DNA of 14,876 bases from Bordetella parapertussis (GTDB lineage: Bacteria > Pseudomonadota > Gammaproteobacteria > Burkholderiales > SG8-39). Positions 7,327 to 14,827 of this stretch are shown in pieces. The translations under genes and the position numbers were made by a program. The notes below the pieces were generated by a model. It saw only the letters and a list, made by a program, of their open reading frames with translations. It had not been told where the DNA came from and ran no database searches. The DNA is taken from positions 1 to 14,876 of the forward strand of contig CAMDRY010000032.1 in the NCBI GenBank assembly GCA_945906975.1. The letters are read 5' to 3'. How positions within the stretch are numbered: the stretch's first letter is position 1; the number at the start of each line of letters is the position of its first letter.

Positions 7327-8202
7327 CTAAGCCCCAATGCGCCCGAACAGCCCGCGCGGCCGTATCGCCAGCACGATGATCATCGGCAGGAACAGGATCA
7401 TGTAGGCGAGGTCGGGGAACAGCGTCTGGCCGAAGGTGTAGATGAAACCGATGATGAAGCTGCCGACAAAGGCACCGCCGAGGCTGCCGACGCCGCCAAG
7501 GATGACCACCACCAGCGCCAGCGGGAGCATGTCGGTGTCCAGGCCCGGGTAGACCGACAGGATGGGGCCGCCAAGCACGCCGCCGACACCGGCCAGAAAG
7601 GATCCGAGGCAAAACACCATGGTGAACAACGCCGACACCGGAATGCCGACACCGCGCGCCATTTCCATGTCATCGACGCCGGCGCGAATCATCGCACCAA
7701 TGCGGGTTTTTTCAAGCAACAACCACAGCGCGATGGCAAACACAATGGCCACGCCGACCACCGCCACACGATACTTTGGGAAGGCCACTTCGTCGATGCG
7801 GAAAACACCCTGCAAGAATTCGGGGGAGGGCAGTTGCTGCGGGTCGCCCGTCCACAACAGCAGGCAGCCGTCGGCGATGATAAAGGCAATGCCCAGCGTG
7901 GCAAGAACTTGCGCCAGCGGATTGCCCGATAAACGGCGGATGACAAAACGCTCGATCAGCCCGCCCAGCAGCGCCACCGCGAGCCCGGCCGCGACCATGG
8001 CGACACCAAAGGGGTAGCCGGCGCGCAGCACCGACAGGCCGACATAGGCGCCAAACATGAAGTAGGCGCCGTGCGACAGGTTGGCGATGCGCATCAGGCC
8101 GAAGATCAGGGAGAAGCCGGCCGACAGCAAAAACAGCAGGCCACCCAGCGAAAGGCTGTTGAGGCTCTGGATCAGCCAGAAGGCAAGGGGCTTGTCGAAC
8201 AT
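7327..8202 (-). CDS. livH: Liv-type ABC transporter permease LivH (system 1)
   Basis: The other permease subunit of importer 1 has 291 residues and about eight membrane segments. Landmarks are GFSLIFGLMRIANLSHGAYFMFGAY (about 29-53), EKTRIGAMIRAGVDD (164-178), the cytoplasmic loop that meets the ATPases, LGGVGSLGGAFVGSFIIG (235-252), and the C-terminal RPRGLFGR tail. The ATG at 8202 gives a normal N-terminus, but I see no ribosome binding site before it: the leader consists of 7-bp periodic sequence (8198-8281) and an intrinsic terminator lies just upstream. Expression therefore depends on read-through from the binding-protein gene or on a promoter I cannot see. Confidence 0.93.
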   Translation of the reverse strand: MFDKPLAFWLIQSLNSLSLGGLLFLLSAGFSLIFGLMRIANLSHGAYFMFGAYVGLSVLRAGYPFGVAMVAAGLAVALLGGLIERFVIRRLSGNPLAQVLATLGIAFIIADGCLLLWTGDPQQLPSPEFLQGVFRIDEVAFPKYRVAVVGVAIVFAIALWLLLEKTRIGAMIRAGVDDMEMARGVGIPVSALFTMVFCLGSFLAGVGGVLGGPILSVYPGLDTDMLPLALVVVILGGVGSLGGAFVGSFIIGFIYTFGQTLFPDLAYMILFLPMIIVLAIRPRGLFGRIGA

Positions 8203-8281
8203 TAACCGTTGAACGTTAAGCGTCGCGTATCGGAAGTTAAGTGTCTAATGTTAAGTGTTACGTGTTACGCGTTAGGTATTG
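8198..8281. repeat. Degenerate 7-bp (heptamer) repeat array at the livH start
   Basis: Twelve successive heptamers can be laid out in constant register. The cleanest run is 8247-8274: AATGTTA, AGTGTTA, CGTGTTA, CGCGTTA. Weaker units extend to both sides, such as AACATTA at 8198, AACGTTA at 8212 and GAAGTTA at 8233. The consensus is roughly NRYGTTA. The array covers the livH start codon (8200-8202) and fills the gap up to the terminator of the binding-protein gene. It holds no inverted repeats like a CRISPR array and no frame. Confidence 0.7.
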
Positions 8282-8310
8282 AACGCGATGTGTTGCCGCC
8301 GATGCCGGCA

Positions 8311-8351
8311 AACAAAAAGGCCGTGCGGGCCGGAGTGCGGGCGCGCACGGC
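8311..8351 (-). terminator. Intrinsic terminator after the operon 1 binding-protein gene
   Basis: On the minus strand GCCGTGCG (8351-8344) pairs with CGCACGGC (8327-8320). The stem may extend past one mismatch by GCC/GGC, and it is followed at once by CTTTTTGTTT (8319-8310). This is a textbook rho-independent terminator starting 17 bases after the stop codon of the binding-protein gene. Because livHMGF lie downstream on the same strand without an evident promoter of their own, it probably works as a partial terminator that keeps binding-protein mRNA more abundant than permease mRNA. Confidence 0.85.
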
Positions 8352-8367
8352 ATGGCTGGGTCAAAGA

Positions 8368-9606
8368 TCAGGGTTCGAGAAACTTCGAAGCGGGCACGTC
8401 GCGCGAATACACCGGTGCGGCGAGGAATTCCTTCGGGTTGTAGGTCCAGAACTGGCTGACATTGGGATAGGTCTTGAGCACGACGTTAACGAGTTTGCCG
8501 TTCCTGCGCTCGACTTTGCGGATGTAGATGTTTTCCACCGGATTGCCGTAGCCATCGACCTTCCAGGTGCCGCGCGGATCGTTGATCGGGCCCGGATTGC
8601 GCAAGGCCTTCATGAAGGCCTCCTTGTCCTCGACCTTGCCGTTCACCGCCTTGACCGCCATTTCAAGCAACACGCCGGCCGAGTAGGTGCCCAGGGTGTA
8701 GTAACCCGGGTCGGCGCCAAATTCCTTATTCGCGGCGGCGACAAACCGCTTGCTCTCCGGCGTGTCAAGACCGGCGGCGTAGAAGCTGCCGCTGATCACG
8801 CCCAGGGCTTCGTCGCCCATTTGCTTGAGGATGCCCTCGTCGGTGGTGGTGCCGCTGCCGAGCACCGGCGTCTTGATGCCGTATTCACGCAGCTGCTTGA
8901 GAAAACGCAGGCCGGTGGCACCGGCAAAGCCGGCGTAGATCGCGTCGACCTTGGTCTTGAGCTGGCCGATATAGGAGCCGTAGTCGGCGACGTTGAGCGG
9001 CGGCCAGAGTTTTTGCACCACCTTGCCGCCGGCGTCCTCGAATGCGCGCTGGAAGCCCGATGCCGTCTCATGGCCATAGGCAAAATCATCGGCGATGATG
9101 GCAACGCGCTTGTACCCGAGCGTCTTTGCGGCGTAATCGCCGACCGGGTAGTTCACCTGCGCCGAGCTGCATGAGGTGCGCACAAACCAGGGATTGGGTT
9201 TGCGCTGCGTGAGGTCTTCGGCGGCCGCCGACGGGGAAATGATGGGCGTCTTGCTCTGGGCGATGTAATCGTCGATGGCCAGCGCCTCGAAGGCGGCGAG
9301 CGGCCCGATGATGACGTGCACCTTATCGCGCTCAACCAGCTCCTGCGTCTTGGTCTTGGCGCCGACCGGGTTGCCGCCGGTGTCGGCGACGATCAGCTCG
9401 ACCTTGCGCCCGCCTATCATGCCGTTGCGTTCTTTGAGGAAAAGCTGGATTCCCTCTTCCATTTGCTTGCCGCCGGCAGCGAGTGCGCCCTGGCGCACGG
9501 TGAGAAAGCCAACGCGGATGGGCGCGCTCTGGGCCTGTGCCCAAACCGGAAGCGCCGAAGTCGCGGCCAAAGCGGACGATGCCGCCAGAAAGGTTCTACG
9601 GGACAT
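8368..9606 (-). CDS. Liv-type ABC transporter substrate-binding protein (system 1), Tat-type signal
   Basis: This periplasmic receptor for importer 1 has 412 residues and a Leu/Ile/Val-binding-protein fold (type I periplasmic binding protein). The N-terminus MSRRTFLAASSALAA carries a twin-arginine motif (SRRTFL) and a hydrophobic stretch ending at about VWAQA-QS (cleavage near residue 25). Mature landmarks include IRVGFLTVRQGALAAGGKQM, ELIVADTGGNPVGAKTKTQELVERDKV, IIGPLAAFEALA and ADDFAYGHETASGFQRAFEDAGG. The start is firm: AGGAGGAG lies five bases before the ATG. It is the first gene of its operon, 87 bases downstream of a candidate promoter. Relatives bind branched-chain amino acids, amides, urea or aromatic acids; sequence alone does not fix the ligand. 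It differs clearly from the system 2 binding protein in length of loops and sequence. Confidence 0.95.
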   Translation of the reverse strand: MSRRTFLAASSALAATSALPVWAQAQSAPIRVGFLTVRQGALAAGGKQMEEGIQLFLKERNGMIGGRKVELIVADTGGNPVGAKTKTQELVERDKVHVIIGPLAAFEALAIDDYIAQSKTPIISPSAAAEDLTQRKPNPWFVRTSCSSAQVNYPVGDYAAKTLGYKRVAIIADDFAYGHETASGFQRAFEDAGGKVVQKLWPPLNVADYGSYIGQLKTKVDAIYAGFAGATGLRFLKQLREYGIKTPVLGSGTTTDEGILKQMGDEALGVISGSFYAAGLDTPESKRFVAAANKEFGADPGYYTLGTYSAGVLLEMAVKAVNGKVEDKEAFMKALRNPGPINDPRGTWKVDGYGNPVENIYIRKVERRNGKLVNVVLKTYPNVSQFWTYNPKEFLAAPVYSRDVPASKFLEP

Positions 9607-9699
9607 GGTTTCTCCTCCTGAGAGTTGACGATTTGTTCTGCCGGAAAAGGCAGCTGCCGTTGCGACTGTTATTTATAAGGTGATCATTACGGCTGATGA

Positions 9700-9727
9700 A
9701 TAGTAGCACTTGGCATACTACCGTCAA
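9700..9727 (-). promoter_or_regulatory. Candidate sigma70 promoter of Liv operon 1
   Basis: On the minus strand TTGACG (9727-9722, five of six consensus -35 bases) is followed after 16 bases by TACTAT (9705-9700, four of six -10 bases). The implied start of transcription near 9693 gives a leader of about 87 bases to the ATG at 9606. A TATAAA-like hexamer further down (about 9672-9677) is an alternative -10 without a good -35. Confidence 0.5.
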
Positions 9728-9866
9728 CTGGCCCCAAACCGTGGGAAACCGCGCGGCCGGGAATAAACAGGTGGGTGCAAAAGATCGCGAGCAAAACCGG
9801 TCCACGGCTCAACCCAAAAGCCGCAATCGGCAGCGCGGCAGATCAGGTAGTGGCGCCGCACGCCGC

Positions 9867-9897
9867 CTGGAAACGCCCGTCTGGCGCGCATTTCCAG
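9867..9897. repeat. 31-bp dyad repeat, copy 2, behind Liv operon 2
   Basis: CTGGAAA (9867-9873) and TTTCCAG (9891-9897) enclose a 17-base centre that itself contains CGCC/GGCG, so the hairpin can be deeper than in copy 1 at 1164-1194. Arms and total length are identical to copy 1. It begins three bases after the stop codon of livF 2. No T-tract follows on the minus strand. Confidence 0.65.
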
Positions 9898-9900
9898 CCA

Positions 9901-10605
9901 TCACACCGCGCAATAGCGTTCCTGTATCGCCTTGTCGGCGAGCAAGTTCGCCGCCGTGTCGTGGTGCACGATCACGCCCTGGTCCATGATGTAGGCACGA
10001 TCGGAGATGGACAGGGCGCGCTCGACGTTCTGCTCGACCAACAGGATGGTCGTGCCCTCGCGTTTCATTTGTGCGAAAAGCGCAAACATCTCATCCACCA
10101 GCAGCGGCATGATGCCCTCAGAGGGTTCGTCGAGCAGGATCATTTTCGGCGAGGCCATCATGGCACGGGCGATGGCGAGCATTTGCTGCTCCCCGCCCGA
10201 CAGCGAGGTGCCTTCCTGGTCGAGGCGTTCTTTGATGCGCGGAAAGGTGCGCGCGATGCGCTCGATCAGTTCGTTCTCTTGCTTGCGCTTGGCCGAGGCG
10301 ATCAGGCCTAGGCGCAGGTTCTCGCGCACGCTCAGGCCGGGGACAATGCGCCGCTCCTCGGGAACATAGGCGAGGCCGAGATGAAAGCGCGTGTGCGCCG
10401 GGTCGGGGAGGATTTCCCTGCCGTCAAAAAACACGCTGCCCTGTCGCTTGGCGACCAGACCCATGATGGAACGCAGCGTAGTTGTCTTGCCGGCGCCGTT
10501 GCGGCCCATCAGCGTGACGATCTCGCCGGCCTTCACCTCCAGCGCTACGCCCTGTATGACATGGCTGCGGTCGTACCAGGCGTTAAGATTTTCCAGCTTG
10601 AGCAT
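9901..10605 (-). CDS. livF: Liv-type ABC transporter ATPase LivF (system 2)
   Basis: The 234-residue ATPase closes operon 2. Motifs: Walker A GRNGAGKT (34-41), VPEERRI (81-87) with glutamate at the position where system 1 has the Q-loop glutamine, signature LSGGEQQ (135-141), Walker B ILLDEP (156-161), PSEGIMP, and VEQN (190-193). The ATG at 10605 lies two bases after the livG stop; the local ribosome binding site is weak (GGA), so coupling to livG is likely. It shares its architecture with system 1 LivF but has a shorter N-terminus and many substitutions, so the two operons are old paralogues rather than a fresh duplication. Confidence 0.95.
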   Translation of the reverse strand: MLKLENLNAWYDRSHVIQGVALEVKAGEIVTLMGRNGAGKTTTLRSIMGLVAKRQGSVFFDGREILPDPAHTRFHLGLAYVPEERRIVPGLSVRENLRLGLIASAKRKQENELIERIARTFPRIKERLDQEGTSLSGGEQQMLAIARAMMASPKMILLDEPSEGIMPLLVDEMFALFAQMKREGTTILLVEQNVERALSISDRAYIMDQGVIVHHDTAANLLADKAIQERYCAV

Positions 10606-10607
10606 GC

Positions 10608-11354
10608 TCAGACGGACTTTCCAAGGTAGACGCGCTTTACTTCGTCGTTGTTGCGTATGTCCTGCGGCGTGCCATCGGCCAGCAGCTCGCCGTGATGCAG
10701 CACGATCAGGCGCTCGCAGATGCCCATGACCAGCTTCATCTTGTGCTCGACCAGGATTACGGTGCGCTCGGCGGCAAGACTGGTGATGAGGTTCATCATC
10801 ACGCCGGTCTCCTCGGGCGACATGCCGGCGGTCGGCTCATCGAGCAGCAGCAGGCGCGGCTCACAGGCAAGCGCCATGGCCACCTCGAGGCAGCGCTGCT
10901 GGCCGTGCGCGAGATCGCGCGCCGGGCGCAGGCGCACGTCGGCAAGACCGACGCGCTCGAGCAGCGCATCGGCGCGCCCGACCAGTTCCGTCATCGATTC
11001 GCGCGGCGTGAAGAGGTTGAAGCGCGAATGCCTCATCTGCACCGCCACGCGCACGTTCTCGTGCGCCGTGAGTTGCGGAAAGACATTGGTGATCTGAAAG
11101 GACTTGGCGATGCCCATGCGCGCGAACTCGTGCTGCGCGCTGCCGGTGATGTCGCGGCCCCGGTAACACACCTTGCCGGCGGTGGGCGCAAGCGCCCCGG
11201 TAAGCACGTTGAAAAAAGTGCTCTTGCCCGCGCCGTTGGGGCCGATGATGGCGGTCAGCCTGTCGTCGCTGAATTCGACCGACACATTGTGCAGGGCGGC
11301 GAAGGAACCGAAGTTCATCGTCACCTTCTCCACCGCGAGGATAGGTGTCTTCAC
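10608..11354 (-). CDS. livG: Liv-type ABC transporter ATPase LivG (system 2)
   Basis: The 248-residue ATPase has Walker A GPNGAGKS (38-45), Q87 (KSFQI), signature LAHGQQR (148-154, the standard LivG form, unlike system 1), Walker B LLLLDEP (168-174), and switch histidine H204 (LVEHKM). The C-terminal NDEVKRVYLG is characteristic of LivG. The start codon is GTG at 11354, with GAGGG about seven bases upstream and the livM stop 10 bases away. No ATG is available at a suitable place. It should energise the LivH-LivM pair of operon 2 as a heterodimer with LivF. Confidence 0.95.
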   Translation of the reverse strand: MKTPILAVEKVTMNFGSFAALHNVSVEFSDDRLTAIIGPNGAGKSTFFNVLTGALAPTAGKVCYRGRDITGSAQHEFARMGIAKSFQITNVFPQLTAHENVRVAVQMRHSRFNLFTPRESMTELVGRADALLERVGLADVRLRPARDLAHGQQRCLEVAMALACEPRLLLLDEPTAGMSPEETGVMMNLITSLAAERTVILVEHKMKLVMGICERLIVLHHGELLADGTPQDIRNNDEVKRVYLGKSV

Positions 11355-11364
11355 CGGCGCACCC

Positions 11365-12309
11365 TCATCGACGTACCCAATGCAGTATCGAGCCCCAGAC
11401 GCCGCGCGGGAAAAACAGCACGAACAGGATGAAGATCACGCCCACCAGCAGCTGCCAGTACTGCGTGATGTTGGTGGCCTCGTCCTCAATCAAGAGCAGC
11501 ATGGCCGCGCCAACGAAAGGGCCGAAGAAGGTGCCCATGCCGCCAAGCAGGCTCATCATCACCACATGCCCCGAGGTGAGGTAGTGCAGCGAGTCGATGG
11601 GCACGATGGAAAGATGCAGCGCGCGCAGCGCACCGGCGAGGCCGCAAATGCCCGCCGACAGCACAAACACCAGCAGCTTGGTGCGCGCCACGTCGTAGCC
11701 GCAGGCGGCCGCGCGCTTGTCGTTCTCGCGAATAGTCTCTATCACCGCGCCAAAGGGCGAGGCGAGGATGCGCGACACAAACCACAGCGCCGCGGCGACG
11801 AACACCAGGATGACGTAGTACTTGGTGGTCGGGTTGAGGAAGTCGAGGGTGAAACCGAACACATCGAGCGCCTCGACCTTGACGCCGCGCAGGCCGTTTT
11901 CGCCGCCGGTGAATTTTTCAGCCTTGTAAAAGGCGTAGTAGACGCATTGCGCCAGCGCCAGCGTGACCATGGAAAAGTAGATGCCGCGGGTGCGGATGGC
12001 AAGATAGCCGATACCAAGGCCTATCAGCGCGGACAGCGCAACGCCGACGGGGATGGCCAGCCACCAGGCCCAGCCAAAGTGCACCATGACGATTCCCGCG
12101 CCGTAGCTGCCGGCGCCAAGAAAGGCGGCGTGTCCGAAGGACAGCAAGCCGGTGTAGCCAAACAGCAGGTTGAAGCCCACGGCGTAGAGGCCGAAGATCA
12201 GGATGTTCACCGCCAAGGCCTCGTAGGGCATCAGCCAGGGGAACACCACCAGGAACAGGATCACCGCCGCGACGCGGTGGCGTTCAATGAGATCGAAGAG
12301 GTCGCGCAT
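11365..12309 (-). CDS. livM: Liv-type ABC transporter permease LivM (system 2)
   Basis: The 314-residue membrane protein has about nine hydrophobic segments. Landmarks: GFNLLFGYTGLLSFGHAAFLG (45-65), RTRGIYFSMVTLALAQ (106-121), the FTGGENGLRGV loop (133-143, close to the LivM consensus), ETIRENDKRAAACGYD (191-206, coupling loop), LGGMGTFFGPFVGA (255-268) and LFFPRGVWG near the C-terminus. ATG at 12309 follows an AAGGG element; the gap from the livH stop is 10 bases. Permease partner of LivH. Confidence 0.95.
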   Translation of the reverse strand: MRDLFDLIERHRVAAVILFLVVFPWLMPYEALAVNILIFGLYAVGFNLLFGYTGLLSFGHAAFLGAGSYGAGIVMVHFGWAWWLAIPVGVALSALIGLGIGYLAIRTRGIYFSMVTLALAQCVYYAFYKAEKFTGGENGLRGVKVEALDVFGFTLDFLNPTTKYYVILVFVAAALWFVSRILASPFGAVIETIRENDKRAAACGYDVARTKLLVFVLSAGICGLAGALRALHLSIVPIDSLHYLTSGHVVMMSLLGGMGTFFGPFVGAAMLLLIEDEATNITQYWQLLVGVIFILFVLFFPRGVWGSILHWVRR

Positions 12310-12319
12310 GGCCGCCCTT

Positions 12320-13198
12320 CTAGCTCATCAGGCCGGTGCGGCCGAAAAAGCCCTGCGGCCGGAACATCAGCACCAGCGCCATCAGCACGAAAATCGACAA
12401 CTCGGCAAGGTCGGGAAAATAAAGCGAGGTGATGCTGTAGACCATGCCCACCAGCAGGCCCGCGACCACCGCGCCGGGCAGCGAACCCATGCCACCGACC
12501 ACGGTGACGACAAACGATTCGGCCAGCACGGGAATGCCCATTTCCGGGTTCACCGCGCGTATCGGCGCGGCGAGAATGCCCGACACGCCGGCAATGGCGG
12601 TGCCCAGGCCGAAGATGATCAGCCAGACGCGTGACACATCAATGCCCAGCACACGGACGATTTCCGCGTCGCGCGCGCCGGCGCGGATGATCAGGCCGTA
12701 TTTGGTTTTTTCGATGAACAGCCATAGCGCAAAGACGATGGCCGCGGTGGCGCCGATGAGGAACAAGCGGTATAGCGGAAAGTGGCCGACGCCGATGTCT
12801 ACTGCACCGCGCAGCGCAGCCGGCGTGCCTATGGACAGGCCGTCGATGCCGAAGATCATGCGAATGAGGTCGATGAACACATACGACAAGCCGAAGGTCA
12901 GCAGCAGCGGATAGTCGATGCCGCGGCCGTACAACGGCCGCACCAACACACGCTCGGTCAGCAGGCCGATGGCACCGACAATCAGCGGCGCCGCCGCAAT
13001 GGCCAGCCAAAAATTACCGGTCTGGCCCAGCACCCAGACACCGGCGTAGGCGCCGACCATGAAGTAGGCGCCGTGGGCGAAATTCACCACCGTCAGCATG
13101 CCAAAAATCAGCGACAAGCCGATGGCCAGCAGCACGTACACCGAGCCCAGGGCGATGCCCGTGACCACTTGCAGCAGGAAGAGGTTCAGATCAATCAT
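12320..13198 (-). CDS. livH: Liv-type ABC transporter permease LivH (system 2)
   Basis: The 292-residue membrane protein has about eight segments. Landmarks: GLSLIFGMLTVVNFAHGAYFMVGAY (about 27-51), EKTKYGLIIRAGARDAEIVRVLGID (163-187, coupling loop), VVGGMGSLPGAVVAGLLVG (233-251) and the end segment FRPQGFFGR. The ATG at 13198 is chosen because MIDLNLFLLQVVTGIALGS is a normal LivH N-terminus; the frame is open to 13357 but that extension runs through the hairpin region and is not LivH-like. I see no clear ribosome binding site before this start, which would fit low expression compared with the binding protein. Confidence 0.93.
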   Translation of the reverse strand: MIDLNLFLLQVVTGIALGSVYVLLAIGLSLIFGMLTVVNFAHGAYFMVGAYAGVWVLGQTGNFWLAIAAAPLIVGAIGLLTERVLVRPLYGRGIDYPLLLTFGLSYVFIDLIRMIFGIDGLSIGTPAALRGAVDIGVGHFPLYRLFLIGATAAIVFALWLFIEKTKYGLIIRAGARDAEIVRVLGIDVSRVWLIIFGLGTAIAGVSGILAAPIRAVNPEMGIPVLAESFVVTVVGGMGSLPGAVVAGLLVGMVYSITSLYFPDLAELSIFVLMALVLMFRPQGFFGRTGLMS

Positions 13199-13252
13199 CA
13201 GGGAAGGTGCGCCGCCGCCAACGCCCACCTGCGCCGGCGGCGGGAATCCGCA

Positions 13253-13280
13253 CCGGTCCCGCCCGCAAGGGCGGGGCCGG
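13253..13280. repeat. Strong GC-rich hairpin between the operon 2 binding-protein gene and livH
   Basis: CCGG-T-CCCGCCC (13253-13264) faces GGGCGGG-G-CCGG (13269-13280) around the tetraloop GCAA. On the plus strand this is an unbroken 12-bp stem with one G-U pair. On the transcribed minus strand the same position is a C-A mismatch. It lies 10 bases after the stop codon of the binding-protein gene and about 55 bases before livH. There is no T-tract, so it more likely shields the 3' end of the binding-protein mRNA from exonucleases, as known for REP-type hairpins in other binding-protein operons, than terminates transcription. Confidence 0.75.
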
Positions 13281-13289
13281 CGACAAGAC

Positions 13290-14522
13290 TCAGCCGCGGA
13301 ATCCGAGCTCCTGGCAGCTACGCAGGTTTTTCTCGTCCGGCTTGTCAATGCCGACAATGTTGAACACGTCGTTCTTGTCCTTCATGCCCTTGGACTTGGA
13401 CTCGATGATCAACACCGATTGCACCGATTGGTGGTCGCAGTTGCGATAGTACTGCGGGCCCTTGAAATAGTCGTACTTGAGATCGCGCATGGCGGCGACG
13501 ACCTTGTCGGTCTCGGTGGTGCCCGCATTCTTGACCGATTGCAGCACGGTGCGCACGCCCGAGTAGCCAAGCGCGCCGTAATCCGAGGGCACGCCGCCGT
13601 TGTAGGCCTTGCGGTACTTGTCGTTAAACACCTTGGCGGCGGGTGTCGTGCTCTCCATGCCCCAGTAGTAAGAGGTGCCGCCGACCACGCCCTCGAACAC
13701 ATCGGCGCCCCCGGCCATGCGCGCGGTGAACAGCAGCACGGGCGTGACGATGCGCGTGGTCGACTTGAGACCGAAGTCGGTGGCCTGCTTGGTGGCGTTA
13801 AGCATGTCGCGGCCGAAGTTGCACATCACCAGCACGTCGGGCTTGAGCGACTGGATGCGCGGCAGGAAGGCCGAGTAGTCGGACGCGCCGATCGGATGGC
13901 GGATGTCGGCCAGCGTCTCGATGTTGAAGGCCTTGCCCGCGCGCTGGAAGCCGCGCACCATTTCATGGCCATAGGCGTAGTCGGCGGTGAGGAAAACCAC
14001 GCGCTTGCCGTATTTGGGGAACACATAGCGGCCGACGGCACTGGCGGTGATGTGCGGGTTGAGCGCCTCGTGGAAAGTGTAGAGACTCCAGTCCTTGAGC
14101 TCGTTGATGGCGTCCGACTGGCTGATCGAGTTGAACAAGACCTTGCGTTCCTTGGTCACGTTGTTGATCGACAGCTGCACAGCGGCAGACAGTGAGCCGA
14201 CGATGTAATTGACCTTGTCTTTTTCGATCAGCTCGAGCGTGCGCGTGGCCGCCTCACCCGGGTTGAGCTTGTCATCGCGCACCAGCAGTTCGGCCTTGCG
14301 ACCCTTGAGTCCGCCGGCGTCATTGAATTCCTTGATGGCGAGCTCGGCGCACCGCACCTGGTCCTGGGCCTCGACCCCATAGGGGCCGGTGAGCGGCACC
14401 GGGAAGCCAATGCGGATGGGGGCCCCTTGCGCCCTTGCGATATTGAACGAGAACGGCGAGACGGCTGCCGCGGCGGCAGCGCCGGCGATGATTTTGCGGC
14501 GCGTGGTGTTCGGTTTGTTCAT
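13290..14522 (-). CDS. Liv-type ABC transporter substrate-binding protein (system 2)
   Basis: The 410-residue exported receptor opens operon 2. The signal peptide MNKPNTTRRKIIAGAAAAAAVSPF has a twin arginine (TTRRKI, a weaker Tat match than system 1) and probably ends near IARA-QG (about residue 31). The mature protein shows the type I binding fold: IRIGFPVPLTGPYGVEAQDQV, LAIKEFNDAGGLKGRKAELLVRDDKLNPGEA, NYIVGSLSAAVQLSI, LTADYAYGHEMVRGFQRAGKAF, and a C-terminus with two cysteines (YRNCDHQS and RSCQELGF) that could form a disulfide. AGGAGGA six bases before the ATG at 14522 confirms the start. The ligand is not deducible; the family includes receptors for amino acids, amides and aromatic acids. 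Confidence 0.95.
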   Translation of the reverse strand: MNKPNTTRRKIIAGAAAAAAVSPFSFNIARAQGAPIRIGFPVPLTGPYGVEAQDQVRCAELAIKEFNDAGGLKGRKAELLVRDDKLNPGEAATRTLELIEKDKVNYIVGSLSAAVQLSINNVTKERKVLFNSISQSDAINELKDWSLYTFHEALNPHITASAVGRYVFPKYGKRVVFLTADYAYGHEMVRGFQRAGKAFNIETLADIRHPIGASDYSAFLPRIQSLKPDVLVMCNFGRDMLNATKQATDFGLKSTTRIVTPVLLFTARMAGGADVFEGVVGGTSYYWGMESTTPAAKVFNDKYRKAYNGGVPSDYGALGYSGVRTVLQSVKNAGTTETDKVVAAMRDLKYDYFKGPQYYRNCDHQSVQSVLIIESKSKGMKDKNDVFNIVGIDKPDEKNLRSCQELGFRG

Positions 14523-14579
14523 GCTGTCCTCCTGGGTTGGGCCTGCTGGTTTGCTGCGCTTATTTGCTCTTGTGCAGCG

Positions 14580-14608
14580 AGTCTACTTCATCCGTACCGT
14601 CTCGCCAA
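14580..14608 (-). promoter_or_regulatory. Candidate sigma70 promoter of Liv operon 2
   Basis: On the minus strand TTGGCG (14608-14603, four of six -35 bases) and TAGACT (14585-14580, four of six -10 bases) are separated by exactly 17 bases. The implied start of transcription near 14573 leaves a leader of about 50 bases with AGGAGGA in front of the ATG at 14522. Both hexamers are only moderate matches, so this is a candidate. Confidence 0.5.
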
Positions 14609-14827
14609 TCTCGGCTCTGCCGTTTGGGCGGTTAAGCATTTTAGGCCTGACCTCCAGGGCCTGGGGCCGATCACGGCAATGCCGCTCCGGGACCCATAGC
14701 GGGAACCGACCCGAAGCCGATACAATAAGCGCGGCGGCGGCCTCAATCGCCGCATCCGGCGTCAGTTTGGGGGAAACGGGAGCGGTATTTCTGGAAAATG
14801 GGATGGGATTCATATCCGACCTTGATT

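Larger units (their letters stand above)
9607..9900. other. Intergenic region between the two Liv operons
   Basis: These 294 bases hold the dyad repeat behind operon 2 (9867-9897), a candidate promoter for operon 1 (9700-9727) and a short leader hairpin in which CTGCC (9638-9642) pairs with GGCAG (9649-9653), overlapping a 10-bp palindrome GGCAGCTGCC (9649-9658). The leader hairpin lies about 25 bases upstream of the ribosome binding site of the binding-protein gene. I see no gene here; small open frames on both strands resemble nothing. Confidence 0.6.

Noticed and set aside
8198..8281. Heptamer array considered as a CRISPR or iteron origin
   Set aside because: Units are far too short for CRISPR repeats with spacers. 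There is no replication-initiator gene or A+T-rich unwinding region nearby to support an origin.
11173..12432. Plus-strand open frame of 419 codons opposite livG/livM of system 2
   Set aside because: Shadow frame: it spans two real genes on the other strand, is rich in Gln/His/Arg, and has no family resemblance.
13098..14195. Plus-strand open frame of 365 codons opposite the system 2 binding-protein gene
   Set aside because: Antisense shadow running through the intergenic hairpin into the binding-protein gene; no recognisable domain.
14583..14813. Minus-strand open frame of 76 codons upstream of Liv operon 2
   Set aside because: No ribosome binding site, contains the candidate promoter region at its end, and resembles nothing I know.
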